Part shown: positions 10,829 through 20,324 of the stretch, one piece after another
How the letters are laid out: each line of letters starts with the position of its first letter
How positions within the stretch are numbered: the first letter of the stretch is position 1
Assembly: GCA_019649035.1 (NCBI GenBank)
Contig: BMAT01009802.1
Span: 41,714 to 64,434 of the forward strand
Length of the DNA: 22,721 nt
Reading direction: 5' to 3'
DNA from: Elysia marginata
Taxonomy: Eukaryota; Mollusca; Gastropoda; Plakobranchidae
Program-made: the position numbers and the translations under genes
Notes under the pieces: generated by a model
What the model was told of the DNA's origin: nothing
What the model saw: the letters and a program-made list of their open reading frames with translations, nothing else
Database searches by the model: none

Positions 10829-10845
10829 TGACCTGCGGTTGACCT
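10829..10845 (-). promoter_or_regulatory. DR5-type nuclear-receptor half-site repeat
   Basis: On the + strand TGACCT, five bases, TGACCT; on the - strand AGGTCA n5 AGGTCA, the arrangement preferred by RAR/RXR heterodimers. The identity is wider than the half-sites: ttgacctgc occurs twice at an 11-bp offset (10828 and 10839). Binding is inferred only. Confidence 0.3.
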
Positions 10846-11099
10846 GCCTTACTTCTGGTACCACAGACTAGATCCAGACCCACGTCACTCCTCTCTCTCA
10901 CCCCTCTCCCCTCCCCCTCAGCTTTTTCCTCCAAATTCTTAAAGATTAAAACCACAATTTGATGCTCACGATCTGAAAGCGAGCGCTTTTGAGATGATCT
11001 GACTAAAATAATCACAAATGAACTTTTACAATAGACAATGCGCTAGGGGTACTTGCCGAATTTAGAAAGTTGTTAACATAAATCGGAAACCAATCGGAA
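10846..11099. other. Non-coding stretch
   Basis: It holds a CT/CCCT-rich pyrimidine tract (about 10888-10920) and part of a 105-codon reverse ORF (10698-11015) that has low-complexity Glu/Arg/Gly content and no recognised domain. Confidence 0.5.
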
Positions 11100-11167
11100 A
11101 ATAATAATAATATTAATAATTATAATAATAATAATAATCATAACGACATCAACACAACAACAACAAC

Positions 11168-11216
<49 letters not shown>
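11100..11216. repeat. (AAT)n microsatellite with AAC interruption
   Basis: Interrupted aat units span 11100-11139. A short caa/aac run lies at about 11150-11168, then a clean (AAT)n of about 16 units to 11216. Confidence 0.95.
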
Positions 11217-11726
11217 TGCTAATTGAAATGAGCGACTTGGGATCAATTTGTCATGACACCTTACAATAATGTCGCCGGTGAGTTTTCACCTCAACTGTAC
11301 TGGGAGCAATTCACTAGTCTTTAGATGCAGACCCTGGCACACATGGCCGGACCATGTGTCTCTCCCTGTCACCGCCGACTGGCTTATAAATATCCCCTGG
11401 TAAATCTCCAGTACAGGAGGACGCCTCACAATCAGAAAGACACGCTAGAATTCCTGGGATAACACTTTTTTCTCTTTCTGTGTGTTCACGTCCTGTACTA
11501 GGAGGTAAGGCATCGGTTAAAGTGCAGCTCCGTGTTGACACGGGAAGATACATTTTGTAATTAATTTCGTGCCTCCTTAATTAAGCTGAGTGTGGGATAC
11601 TTAACGCGCGACATTGCGATCTTCATCTATTTCTTTCTTTACTTTTTTTCGATGATTATCGTGAGGCCGGCACGCGAAGTGACTCGCCCCTTTAGATGGT
11701 TATGATAGCGCGAGTTGAGGGTAAGA
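11217..11726. other. Non-coding stretch, no gene recognised
   Basis: A 79-codon reverse ORF (11314-11553) is present without motifs. Taattaatt and ttaattaag occur at about 11559-11584. Nothing else could be supported. Confidence 0.5.
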
Positions 11727-11881
11727 TACTAGAGACCTTTAGCACACGCACCGTGTCTCATTACGCGTACGTGAAAATCGGGAAAGCAGATTGAGAAACT
11801 ATAAAAATAATGAAACCAGTTTCTAAAAATAGACCCACAGACGTTCCCGTCATACTCACGCGCTGCTGCTTAAAGTCTGTA
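11727..11881 (+). mobile_element. 155-bp fold-back repeat family, copy B
   Basis: Same repeat as 9459-9615 (inverted) and 21404-21558. It runs from tactagagacc to agtctgta, the two ends forming an imperfect inverted repeat. Inner blocks acgcgtacgtgaaaatcggg and the complement of cgcgtgagtatgacggg pair roughly, and gaaaccagtttc forms a small central hairpin. Copies A and B share cacacgcaccgtgtctc and agacccacagacgttc, so they look closer to each other than to C. No flanking duplication was found. An (ATT)n tract begins about 50 bp downstream. Confidence 0.82.
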
Positions 11882-11931
11882 ATAAGGGTCGGTATCACGT
11901 CGAAGAAGATGTTGACTCTTGAGCTAAACTG

Positions 11932-11932
<1 letters not shown>

Positions 11933-11971
<39 letters not shown>

Positions 11972-12001
11972 NNATTATTATTATTATTATTATTATTATT
12001 G
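11933..12001. repeat. (ATT)n microsatellite containing two undetermined bases
   Basis: About 22 ATT units are interrupted by NN at 11972-11973. The Ns fall inside the array and the phase changes there (t-nn-att), so the true array length is uncertain. Poly-Ile and poly-Asn peptides across it are artefacts. Confidence 0.95.
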
Positions 12002-13134
12002 TTATTACATGTATTATTATGTCGGATTTTGTGGTGCAAAACGTTTCGTAAACTAGGCGCATTTTACTCTTGAAAAATCTAGAGCTTCCGTTAAAACTAA
12101 CTCTTTTCCGTTGAAAAAAATAATAATAGAGAACACAATTATTGCACGCCCGTTCATTGTTATTCCAGTGGGTGGCAGTTACAAAACGAGCATTTCCATA
12201 AAATCGTATAGAATAACAAGTAGTAGACACCGTCTGCTATGGAATATCATTTTGTTGAATTGTTATTATTTCCGCGGTAAATTAATATTAACGATGTCTA
12301 TCTTCACCTCTGCCCCTATCCCCCCCCCCTCCCCCCGCCCCTTGCTAGCGCTATCGGTGCTTCCTCGTTGAGTTCGTTAATCTTAGAGTTCTAAGTATAC
12401 CTTGTTAAGTTGTACATTGAACGCATGTTGCATGAAATGTTTTATTGTAAGGGCCCTTATGCTTTTCCATTGGTGACAGAGTTTCATCTGTCCACCCTTC
12501 AACACCATAAACATTCGCGCAGTTTGCAATTTTGTACCATTCGCGCACTTGAGTTTTAAGGTTCCACATGCACCTAAAACCTTTTACAGGTGGAGCCTTT
12601 CAACTCCTTTAAGTCCGCGCATTGTGACGGGTTTTGTCAAGTCATTAAACCACTGGTTTGTTTGTGCTGCGTAATGTCTGTGAAGTCAACTATTGACTTT
12701 ACTTCCTACACGTGCAGTTTTTACCAGAAACACTAGAATTAGTGTCTCTGTTTGCCTGAACCTCGACTAAACCATCGTATCGATTCGAAAAAGCTTCACG
12801 ATTGCGTAGATACGCTCTTTAAATGGTTTGATAACATTATTGCGTGGTGGGTAGCACGGATACACACATCAACTGGTTTACACTGTTAATGTAAGATTAT
12901 GGGACTGTTTCAGTACTAACTCTTTTTTGTATGTAGAATTCAGAAGGTGGGCTCACCAGCGAACACTTCTGTTGGCGAGGTAGTTTATTTAAATAACTTC
13001 AGTGCTAAATCTAAGCCTAAAAACTCACCATTGTGTAAGGGGAACTACTCTAAAAGAATTTTTTTAAGTTCATGGAACAGTCCTATAAAGGTATGAAATT
13101 AGCAGCTAAGAGATAATTAGGCTTTAAGTGCAAA
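12002..13134. other. Non-coding stretch with a short hairpin and C-rich tract
   Basis: No gene recognised. A C-rich tract lies at 12320-12342 and a 12-nt palindrome taagggccctta at 12448-12459. An imperfect stem-loop has arms 12553-12567 and 12590-12604 (12 of 15 paired, plus a G-T). The 20-bp segment at 12858-12877 recurs exactly at 13380-13399. Confidence 0.55.
12858..12877 (+). repeat. 20-bp exact direct repeat, left copy
   Basis: ggatacacacatcaactggt is repeated without mismatch at 13380-13399, 522 bp downstream. The pair brackets the reverse-strand tRNA-like SINE head. It may be a target-site duplication or a leftover of an older duplication. The tRNA head is not at the edge of the bracketed interval, which argues against a simple SINE insertion. 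Confidence 0.9.
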
Positions 13135-13196
13135 CCCTAGTAGGATTCGAACCTTCGACTTATACTAAGTAGCTTCGGCACCCACCGTTTTGTCAC
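13135..13196 (-). mobile_element. tRNA-derived SINE head, reverse strand
   Basis: On the reverse strand the B box is perfect (GGTTCGAATCC, 13153-13143). An A-box-like tgacaaaacgg lies upstream (13195-13185), with the tRNA-like 31-33-bp spacing seen in the other two SINEs here. Anticodon-stem pairing is poor, so this is a SINE or tRNA relic and not a working tRNA gene. The 3' body would run leftwards from 13135; its end could not be fixed. Confidence 0.65.
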
Positions 13197-13379
13197 TGAG
13201 AGAATTACAGCTTATACCATGTCGCCACAACGCTTCTTTTAAAAAAAAGAAGTTTCACGACGAAGGTCCTTGCTTAGCCTCTCTAATCGACTTGCTTTCA
13301 TACCTTTAACATCTTTCGTTCCTTTTGATTTCCCAGTAGCTGCTTTCACTATTTATTCTGGTTGATATGATTACTGCGT

Positions 13380-13399
13380 GGATACACACATCAACTGGT
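13380..13399 (+). repeat. 20-bp exact direct repeat, right copy
   Basis: Identical to 12858-12877. The preceding bases (tgcg) also resemble those near the left copy (tgcgtggtgg), where about 12 extra bases intervene. A perfect 8-bp stem hairpin (cttctttt/aaaagaag, 13233-13252) lies between the copies. Confidence 0.9.
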
Positions 13400-14699
13400 A
13401 ATAAGTGGGTTAAAAAAGTCGATACATTCTTGCATTGTGTTTCGCAACCTAGCAAGACGTTGTTGCAGCAGCTTGCTTTGTTTTTTCAAGTCTTATTTTT
13501 AGTAACTTGGTGACGTCTCAATAGCGCTGATGAGCCTAGTTTCAGACAGCGAGACAGGGAAGTGAGTCGGTGTGTTTATACTATACATTAAGCCCGTGTT
13601 GAACCTGCTGTGCTGTAGGCCTACATGTTAGCTCTTGGGGACAGACAGGCGTGCTTGTCCCTTGTCGCGAAAGCTACATTTATCACTAGATTCTAGATCT
13701 AGTACCAGATGATAATCATTATTATTAAGGAAATTTTTGCCATGATGTGTTTTACCCATCCTCAATGTGTCCGTTTCTGGTCTCGTTTTGATCGGGTTAG
13801 TAGTGTAACAGTAAAGACTTCCCCCCCCCCTCTCCTTTAAGAGATAATACAGCATCAGCGTAACTCAGGGTTCAGTAAAAGAATTTAAATTTGCGTTGAT
13901 TTTGATAGCACTACTGCGCCATAGGACGATAGGATATTCTGCAACGATAAAAGCGATGCAGATGTCTGTGTGTTGTGTGTGTGTGTTTTTGTTTTGTTTT
14001 GTCTTTTTATTAGTTTTTTTTTTTTGCCATGCTGGTTATTATTATTGTTTGATCGGTTAGCTAAAAAAAGCTTTTCTAGGGACCTGCACTTTATTCCTCA
14101 ATAATGTGCCATGTTATTGGAGTCATGTAACATGAAGCCCCTTTTTTCCACCTTTCAACCATAACTTTGGAGGTTTTAATTACTTTATCATCGCTTTCAA
14201 TTAACTTATAGTTATAAGGAAAAAAAACACGCACGACATATAAACAACATGTTGGAACGACAGTCTGACGTGATAGACAGGGCCGTAGGGCCCCTACTAC
14301 CTCCTAGATTGGTTCGATCAGATGAGGTAAAAAAATTCAGTCCACAAAAGTCGTGGTGTCTATCTTAAATTTATAACATGGCGATTGATTGAACAAAATC
14401 ATGCCATTCGATCACGAGCATGATCATTGATCAGATGTTGAAACTGGTTTAATCGTTTCTGCCCCTCGGTTGCAATTATCGTTCCAATTCAACGACGTAG
14501 CAATTAGCGCTAATTTCCTGATGAAAGATTTTTAAAAGGCTTTATATTAGGCATGTGTTCATGAATGAGTTGTTGTTTATATTTACTTAGAATTCAGATG
14601 TGCAATAGTTAGAAATTAGAGTTAAGAGTTGTTACATGTAAATTCGTCCTAGGGCCACCTCATGGGGTCGACTGGGCTTATATGGAATGAAAACATGGA
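13400..14699. other. Non-coding stretch, no gene recognised
   Basis: It holds a TAGGCCTA (13616-13623), overlapping ctagat motifs (13685-13703), a C10 tract near 13820, and an imperfect GT tract (about 13965-13987) followed by T-rich sequence. ORFs are shorter than 80 codons and without motifs. Confidence 0.55.
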
Positions 14700-14714
14700 G
14701 ATAATCATGGAGAT

Positions 14715-15052
14715 GGATGCAACGTGGCAGATAGGTTAGCGCGTCGGACTTGAGATCTGGAGGTCGCGGGTTTGATTCCCGACCATGTGAAGTTTTAATT
14801 GTCTTGGGAAAGCCATTTACCCTAACGTTCCCCAGTCCACCCACCTGTAAAATGGGTACCTGGCTAAAGGCAGTGCTTGAATTTGTGGAATGTTAGTATT
14901 TGAGTGCCTAACAGGCTGCCGTACTCAGGTACTGTAATGCTCTGAAATATGAGTTGAATTTGTTCTGGTGTGTATAGGCCTGCTGGGGTAAATATGTAAA
15001 GTCATGAGACTGCCTTTGGCGGTGGACTCTGACCGTTTTTATTTATTATTTG
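14715..15052 (+). mobile_element. tRNA-derived SINE with core and LINE-like tail
   Basis: A box tggcagatagg (14725-14735) and B box ggtttgattcc (14769-14779) are 33 bp apart. The inferred anticodon arm (around 14744-14760) has a TGA anticodon. A conserved-looking core follows (cacctgtaaaatgggtacct, 14842-14861). The 3' part (gactgcctttggcggtggac, then T/ATT-rich sequence to about 15052) resembles the tail at 15855. On the reverse strand the tRNA part reads RESNPRPPDLKSDALT, a familiar spurious peptide from such SINEs. The left boundary is approximate, no target-site duplication was found, and the copy is probably dead. Confidence 0.82.
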
Positions 15053-15854
15053 TAACCAATGCTCCTGTACCACGCATCATTCTGTGATCCTTCGTGTGAG
15101 GTCTTTCCCGACCCCAGGAAAGATCGTTTAGACTTGCCTCATATAGACAATGTGTGACTGAAGATGGATGACTCGCAAACGGAAATATTGTCATTATGAC
15201 GAGAACCTGCTTCCGCTGAGCAAGGCATTTAATATTTAATCCTCGCCGTCGTGGACTATCAATCTGGGCAGAATTTTCCATAGGTATCGATTTCTCACCT
15301 TCGTTACGTCAACAGTGCTATTTTTGACTTGTTTTTATGACTGGGGTAGAAGTTGAATCGAGAAACGAAAAGTCCTCTGAAACAGAACAAATACAACTTT
15401 CACATTTCCATTAAATGTTTTAATTTTAATCGTTTACTGCAGTGAAATTACTCATGTTTTTTGTTGATGTTTGCGATTAGTCGAGATCTGCGTGCTCTTA
15501 TTTAGGTCCTTCGTATTTTCTGTTCCAACTTGTGAACTGGTTTGTGCGAGAGGTCTCATTCAGCTACATGTAAACAATACTGAAGCTGCTGGTTTGCCGG
15601 TGCTACATGTCTCTATCTCTTCTAATGGGTGTTAGTGTCGTCTTGATATTCGAGGAACAGTTTGGGAAGGCGGTCGAGACCTATTTTATGAACTCCATGA
15701 TTACTCAAGATGAATTTGATTGCTTTTAAGTCTACTTTTAGTTCTATCTATAAGATATGTATTTTTCCATTGTTAACTAGGATATATACTGCTCGATCTT
15801 ATAGTGCAAATTATATTATTGGTAATTTTAGAGTCTTTGTCTGAATGATAATAG
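15053..15854. other. Non-coding stretch, no gene recognised
   Basis: Unique-looking AT-rich sequence. An 80-codon reverse ORF (15039-15281) partly overlaps the SINE tail and has no motifs. Nothing else could be supported. Confidence 0.5.
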
Positions 15855-15940
15855 TGTGATTGTTAAGCGCTTTGGGCTGTTTTATTGTATGGGTAAGGCG
15901 TTATACAAATCAATTTCATTATTTGTATTATTATTATTAG
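15855..15940 (+). mobile_element. Detached SINE/LINE 3' tail ending in (ATT)n
   Basis: The segment gttaagcgctttgggctgtt, then ggcgttatacaaatcaa and a TTATTA run, has the form of the 3' end shared by CR1/L2-type LINEs and their SINE partners: an aagcgctttg motif, a gcg(c/t)tatacaaat motif, then an ATT repeat. No head or ORF lies upstream, so it is a 5'-truncated insertion. Family assignment is from memory of such tails. Confidence 0.6.
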
Positions 15941-17986
15941 TCTCGTTGCTGTCTTGCCTCTTCTTCTGCCACACGTTCCCGAAACCCGCCACAGTAAGTT
16001 ATTGTCAGTCTCGTGGTCCAGATAGAGTGGGAATACTGTCTACTTTAGCCTGTTCCCAACATGGAAGTAGAACGGAAAAGCATATTAATAATACCGCAGT
16101 AAAGTTGTCTAGAGCTCTGCCTTGTTTGTTTGTAGTTGTTTTTTTTTATACAGCTCTACTCGTTTAAGGTTTAAACTTAATGTTTTTTACTACACATATA
16201 AATCCCTAGCTTGAGAGAAAGTTTGTTTGGATGGACGTCCCATAACTATAAGGCATGAATGCTCCACACGCGCCGAAGCAGCTGAGAGCATTAGATTTTC
16301 TTGCTGGTAATTTGCGATCGACCGTGGCAGCGGCTCGCGATAGACAGATTGCAATCAATCGTAGCGTGCTCGTTAATGAGAGTGAACTGAGCGTGAGTAC
16401 TGGAGACTGCTGCTGGCTCTTCTTGATGTTTTTAAGTCTCCTAAGCTTTCCTGAAGATGCTTAGTGAGTTACGCTCAGCAGTGAATGATGGCGATTGTCG
16501 GGAGTGTCGGTTTATCGTGATACTGGAGGTCTGGGGACCAAGCCAGGCCCACAGGTCAAGATAATGATACGTGCTACAGTCGTTGCCGACATCCGGTGGT
16601 TTGTTATGGCGTCCTTTAGGGTTGGCGGTGCGCTGAATTGAAGTATCAGCCCATGAGTGCTAACTTAACACATTGGCCTTATCTCCTTGTTTTTTCTGCA
16701 TCATCAATCTATTCTAGTTTGATGATTTTGTCTATTTCCAGGCATTGTGTGCCAGATACAGTCATACATCTTAGTATACATCCTTTGTTGTCTTTGGCAG
16801 ATTCTAAAGTGTGTACCCGATCTTGTCAGCCTAATGTTGAAGCATTGTGAACCAAAAAAAAAAGAACAACAACAAACACATTCATAATCATGAACCAGTA
16901 ACTATGACATTGTCGGGCAGTGTGGCGTCTTAGCTTCTGGTTGCGCCTCGATTCCTTTGTCAATTGGGTGGGACAATGAAAAAGATTACCTGTCGTGAAA
17001 TGGAAAATCATAATCCATGTTCTTACGAGCTCATAATCCAGACGCTCATGAGGGTTTAATGAAGACAAATTAAAGTCGATCGGGGGTTTGAAACAGACAG
17101 AAATCAATTATGGCATGTTGTTTTAAGGAGAGTGACAGTTTGCAATGGAAGGAGGGATACGGCAGTGTTGGTTTTGTGTCTATTTAAGAAGCAGAGAGTG
17201 TCCCACCAAGATCCGGCGCCATCGAGCATCTCGGCGGTAACGAGCTCTGTATGTGTGGTTTATGTATTATTTACCGTTACCTATATAACTTTTCACCTCT
17301 TTGCTCATCCTCTGCGTCATCTAATCAGTGACATTCAGTGTCACCTTTTTTGTCTTGTCTTGGCGCGAATACAGCAGTAAGTAATGGCTGTTTTTTTCTT
17401 TCTTTATTTCCTTAACTCTGAGGCTGTTACGGCGTGTCTTCAGTGATCTCCCCAGCTCATAGTGTGAAAGCAATGGGAAATGGAATGTACTCAAGACGTG
17501 GTTTACACGATAAACGCCAATGTTCCTGGCAGCTTGGTGTTAGTTTTAGCTTTAACTCGTGATGAAACAGGCTCTATTTAACCGGTATTGTGAGCACTGC
17601 GTGTGGCAAGAAGGAAGTTCTTCAACGGTTAATAATGGTAGATACGCTATTTATATTAAACCTTTAATACCGTGTGTCGGGTGTTGCCGTTGGTCGACAG
17701 AGATCAATCGTTGCGTGCTCTGTAAGAAGGATGTAGACGAGTTCTGTTGTGCTAGCTAGGCCTACAGTATGTGTTGATTACTTCGGATCTCAAGGGCGGT
17801 TCTAGGTCTTGAACAGATGGTGCTGGTAAACACATTTACTTCCCTGAGAGCGAGCCCTGTCTGTTTGATGAAAAAGGTGATGTTTGCTTTTACATGTCTT
17901 GTATGTAGGGATTGCGATAAAGTATGCTTCATTGAGAGCGACTTCCCTATCAGCCTATGCGATGGAAGGTTGAAAATTTTGCCCAT
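15941..17986. other. Non-coding stretch with a pair of short similar segments
   Basis: No gene recognised. ORFs at 15856-16167, 16255-16464, 16638-16850, 17132-17380 and 17559-17759 are short and have no domain. An 18-nt segment, atcaatcgtagcgtgctc (16354-16371), recurs with one mismatch at 17703-17720, in the same reading phase of two of these ORFs (INRSVL and INRCVL). A TAGGCCTA lies at 17757-17764. Confidence 0.45.
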
Positions 17987-18020
17987 CCCCCCCCCCCCAC
18001 ACACACACACAAACACAAAC
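17987..18020. repeat. C12 tract followed by (CA)n
   Basis: A homopolymer of C (17987-17998) runs straight into CA units (to about 18010) and then aaacacaaac. The mirror arrangement, TG into G, occurs at 6891-6917. Confidence 0.93.
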
Positions 18021-20177
18021 TTTCTGCGAATCTGGTTATCGGCCTCTTCTGATCGTTAAGATTCTCCTGAAAGCTTGGTGGTCACAGGCGTGTTGAGAAT
18101 ACAGATCAGCTGAATTGGTAATCTAAGCTGAATAATCATGTGGTGTTTACTGCGCCAATCATAGTATATACCCCCTTCCCCCAACTCCCCAAACGCGTCC
18201 GCACACCCACACACACACACTCTCTTTTTCTCTCTTCTCATCCAATTGAAATATTATGAAAAAATTCTAAACATGAATTTACTTCTACCCATTTTTTTTC
18301 CATATACTTATTTCATCGATGAAGCTGAAACTTCGGTTTCACCTTAAGCTTGACTTGAATTAAAGCCCGTCTGTTAAAGAAAGAAGGTAGTGTTATTTAT
18401 ACAGTCATGTGAACATAGATAATGCTTTTTTTCCTCTTTGGTTTTATATTGGTTGTACTTTCCTGCAGCAGTCGAGTCCTCTCTGATTGATGTTGTATAT
18501 ATGAAGCGAATAATGCTTCACAGTATATGAAACGAATGCCTTTTTAAGCTTGGCAGTCAGTCATTCAAAGCATGAGGTAGCTTTATAAATGGATTTTATC
18601 ATGTCAAATATAATTATTTTAAACCGGTGGGCTGATCAAGCGAACAATTGGACTGGCTACTCTGTGTGTGCGCGCGTGTATTTGTGTGAGGTAATAAAAT
18701 CAGCATTGCAAATCGTGCCCAATGCATTATAATGTCAGGGCAGAATGGCTTGCTCTTAGACTAGAGACACCTATCCAGATCTACTCTTCTACCTGCACAA
18801 TGACCTTGTCATGTAGTGCAGGTGGTAGCTATATTCTGTGCCAGCGGAAAACCCCAATACATCGTAGACACACACACACATCCCTCTATATGTGTTGATG
18901 TATGATTATATTTGATTTGGCAGACTAAGCTGCTTGTGATGAAAAACTGCACTGAACTGCACTAAACTGCACATTGCATTGGGCAATGATAAAAATATCC
19001 AACACCCAGATGCACCCGTTTGTTCTCAAAGAGAAACGAATCGGTTCTACTTTGATGTGCAAGGACACCGAAAGATTTACGAGTAGATCTATGCATCTAA
19101 CCCTGTCGCTCTTCGTGATCGTTTTACCCTATAGATACGGCCTTGACTGGTGACGTATGAGCATTGTATTTACCAGGGGATGGCTGCTGTCAATAATACA
19201 CCTTCGCCTGTATGTCTGTCTGCTCACCTTAGCCAAGGGCTTAGTAGATGTGATTGTTCACCTGCCGTCTCTTTAAGCCTGTGCGGACAGGTAGACATGG
19301 CAAAACACGCGGTTGCATAACTTGTTTGCCCTAGGTTTTTTTGTTTTGTTTTTGTTACATTTCCTTTTCATAGAATTCGTCTTCGTAATTGGTTTGTTTT
19401 TCCTTGTTTTGTAAGATTAACATTGTCCAGTTCACGTTGTAATCAGCGGTTGCATTATAGTTTTTTCATGCTACCCGATTGCTGTAACACTCTTTAGTTC
19501 ATGTAGTTTTTAAATTAAAATACTTTGGACGCGTTCGCTTCTTGGTGCTGTCAAGTTAGTTGTGTTTAGGACCAGACCGCCGAAACAGGCCAGGCACTAG
19601 GTGTTCGTCACAATCCCAATAGCGTGCGGATTTGAATGCAGACTGATCTAAAGCATTTTGACATACGCCTTGTATTTCGCTACGTTTTACATTCGACACT
19701 TATTGGTATATTGGAGCTCCATTTATAGAATTAAATCGGTCTAAACCTAATCGACAACGACACAATAAAAACTTTGACGACACGAAAAGTGTGCACATCA
19801 CTTTAAAACCGATCTTATTTTTGGTTTTCTTTTCTTTCAGCTGCGTAGACCTATTTGTCTTCCGTTGTTTTTCCCATTCCGAACGTCCATAGAATTAAAG
19901 TCAAGCTGATAATTGATATGTCAGCACAAGCTCAAGGTCAAGCGACAAACAAGACCAGATGGTCGTCTTCTTTTCCCAGACTTCTCTTTTGTGTGTGTGT
20001 GTGTGTGTACATGCGCGTCATTCAAGAAAGAAAAAAAAGATGCCATAGAAGCAGCGACTCGCCTCTAGCTCTATGAGCTTTATCGCTGACGTTCTAGTCT
20101 CCCGGGTCTTTTCTCCTTGTTGTCTGACTTGGTGGGTTCACCGCGGATAACTTAATCTTGTGAAATTGCGAAATAGA
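18021..20177. other. Non-coding stretch with short simple repeats
   Basis: No gene recognised. It holds AC/CT simple sequence at about 18203-18238, a short AC run at about 18868-18881, three 10-bp units of aactgcact(g/a) at 18945-18973, and (GT)9 at 19991-20008. A pyrimidine tract ending in cag at about 19840 is a good acceptor match, but the frame behind it closes after about 75 codons without known motifs. Confidence 0.5.
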
Positions 20178-20223
20178 AATGGTGGCATGGCGACCAGTCG
20201 GAACACTCGCCTGTTGAGCTAGA
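20178..20223 (+). mobile_element. Truncated tRNA-like SINE head (A-box part only)
   Basis: The segment ggtggcatggcgaccagtcg then gaacactcgcctgttgagct resembles the A-box, D-arm and anticodon-arm half of tRNA-derived SINE heads. Compare cactcgctcgg in the SINE at 7498. The B box expected about 30 bp further on is missing: the 37-bp tandem array begins at 20224 instead. This is a weak call. Confidence 0.4.
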
Positions 20224-20324
20224 ATAGTGTCACAGACAGAGTGCTATGCTACGCTTGCCCATAGTGTCACAGACAGAGTGCTATGCTACGCTTGCCCATA
20301 GTGTGACAGACAGAGTGCTATGCT
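20224..20324. repeat. 37-bp tandem repeat, 2.7 units
   Basis: Units begin at 20224, 20261 and 20298, exactly 37 bp apart. Units 1 and 2 are identical. Unit 3 differs by one base (gtgtgac for gtgtcac) and stops after 27 bp, where MITE copy 2 begins. The near-identity of the units implies recent expansion. Each unit includes cacagacagagtgctatgct. Confidence 0.96.

Noticed and set aside
10698..11015. 105-codon reverse ORF
   Set aside because: Low-complexity Glu/Arg/Gly stretch from a pyrimidine tract on the opposite strand; no domain recognised.
11761..12230. ORFs with poly-Ile or poly-Asn tracts
   Set aside because: They cross the (ATT)n array and its two Ns; pure simple-repeat artefacts.
13135..13196. 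A real tRNA gene on the reverse strand
   Set aside because: B box is perfect, but the A box is degenerate and the acceptor and anticodon stems do not pair convincingly.
14632..14844. Reverse ORF with RESNPRPPDLKSDALT
   Set aside because: This is the translation of the tRNA-derived SINE head on the wrong strand and not a gene.
19800..20076. Exon after a strong acceptor-like tract (about 19840)
   Set aside because: The frame closes early with no recognised protein similarity and no paired donor; it also runs through a GT microsatellite.
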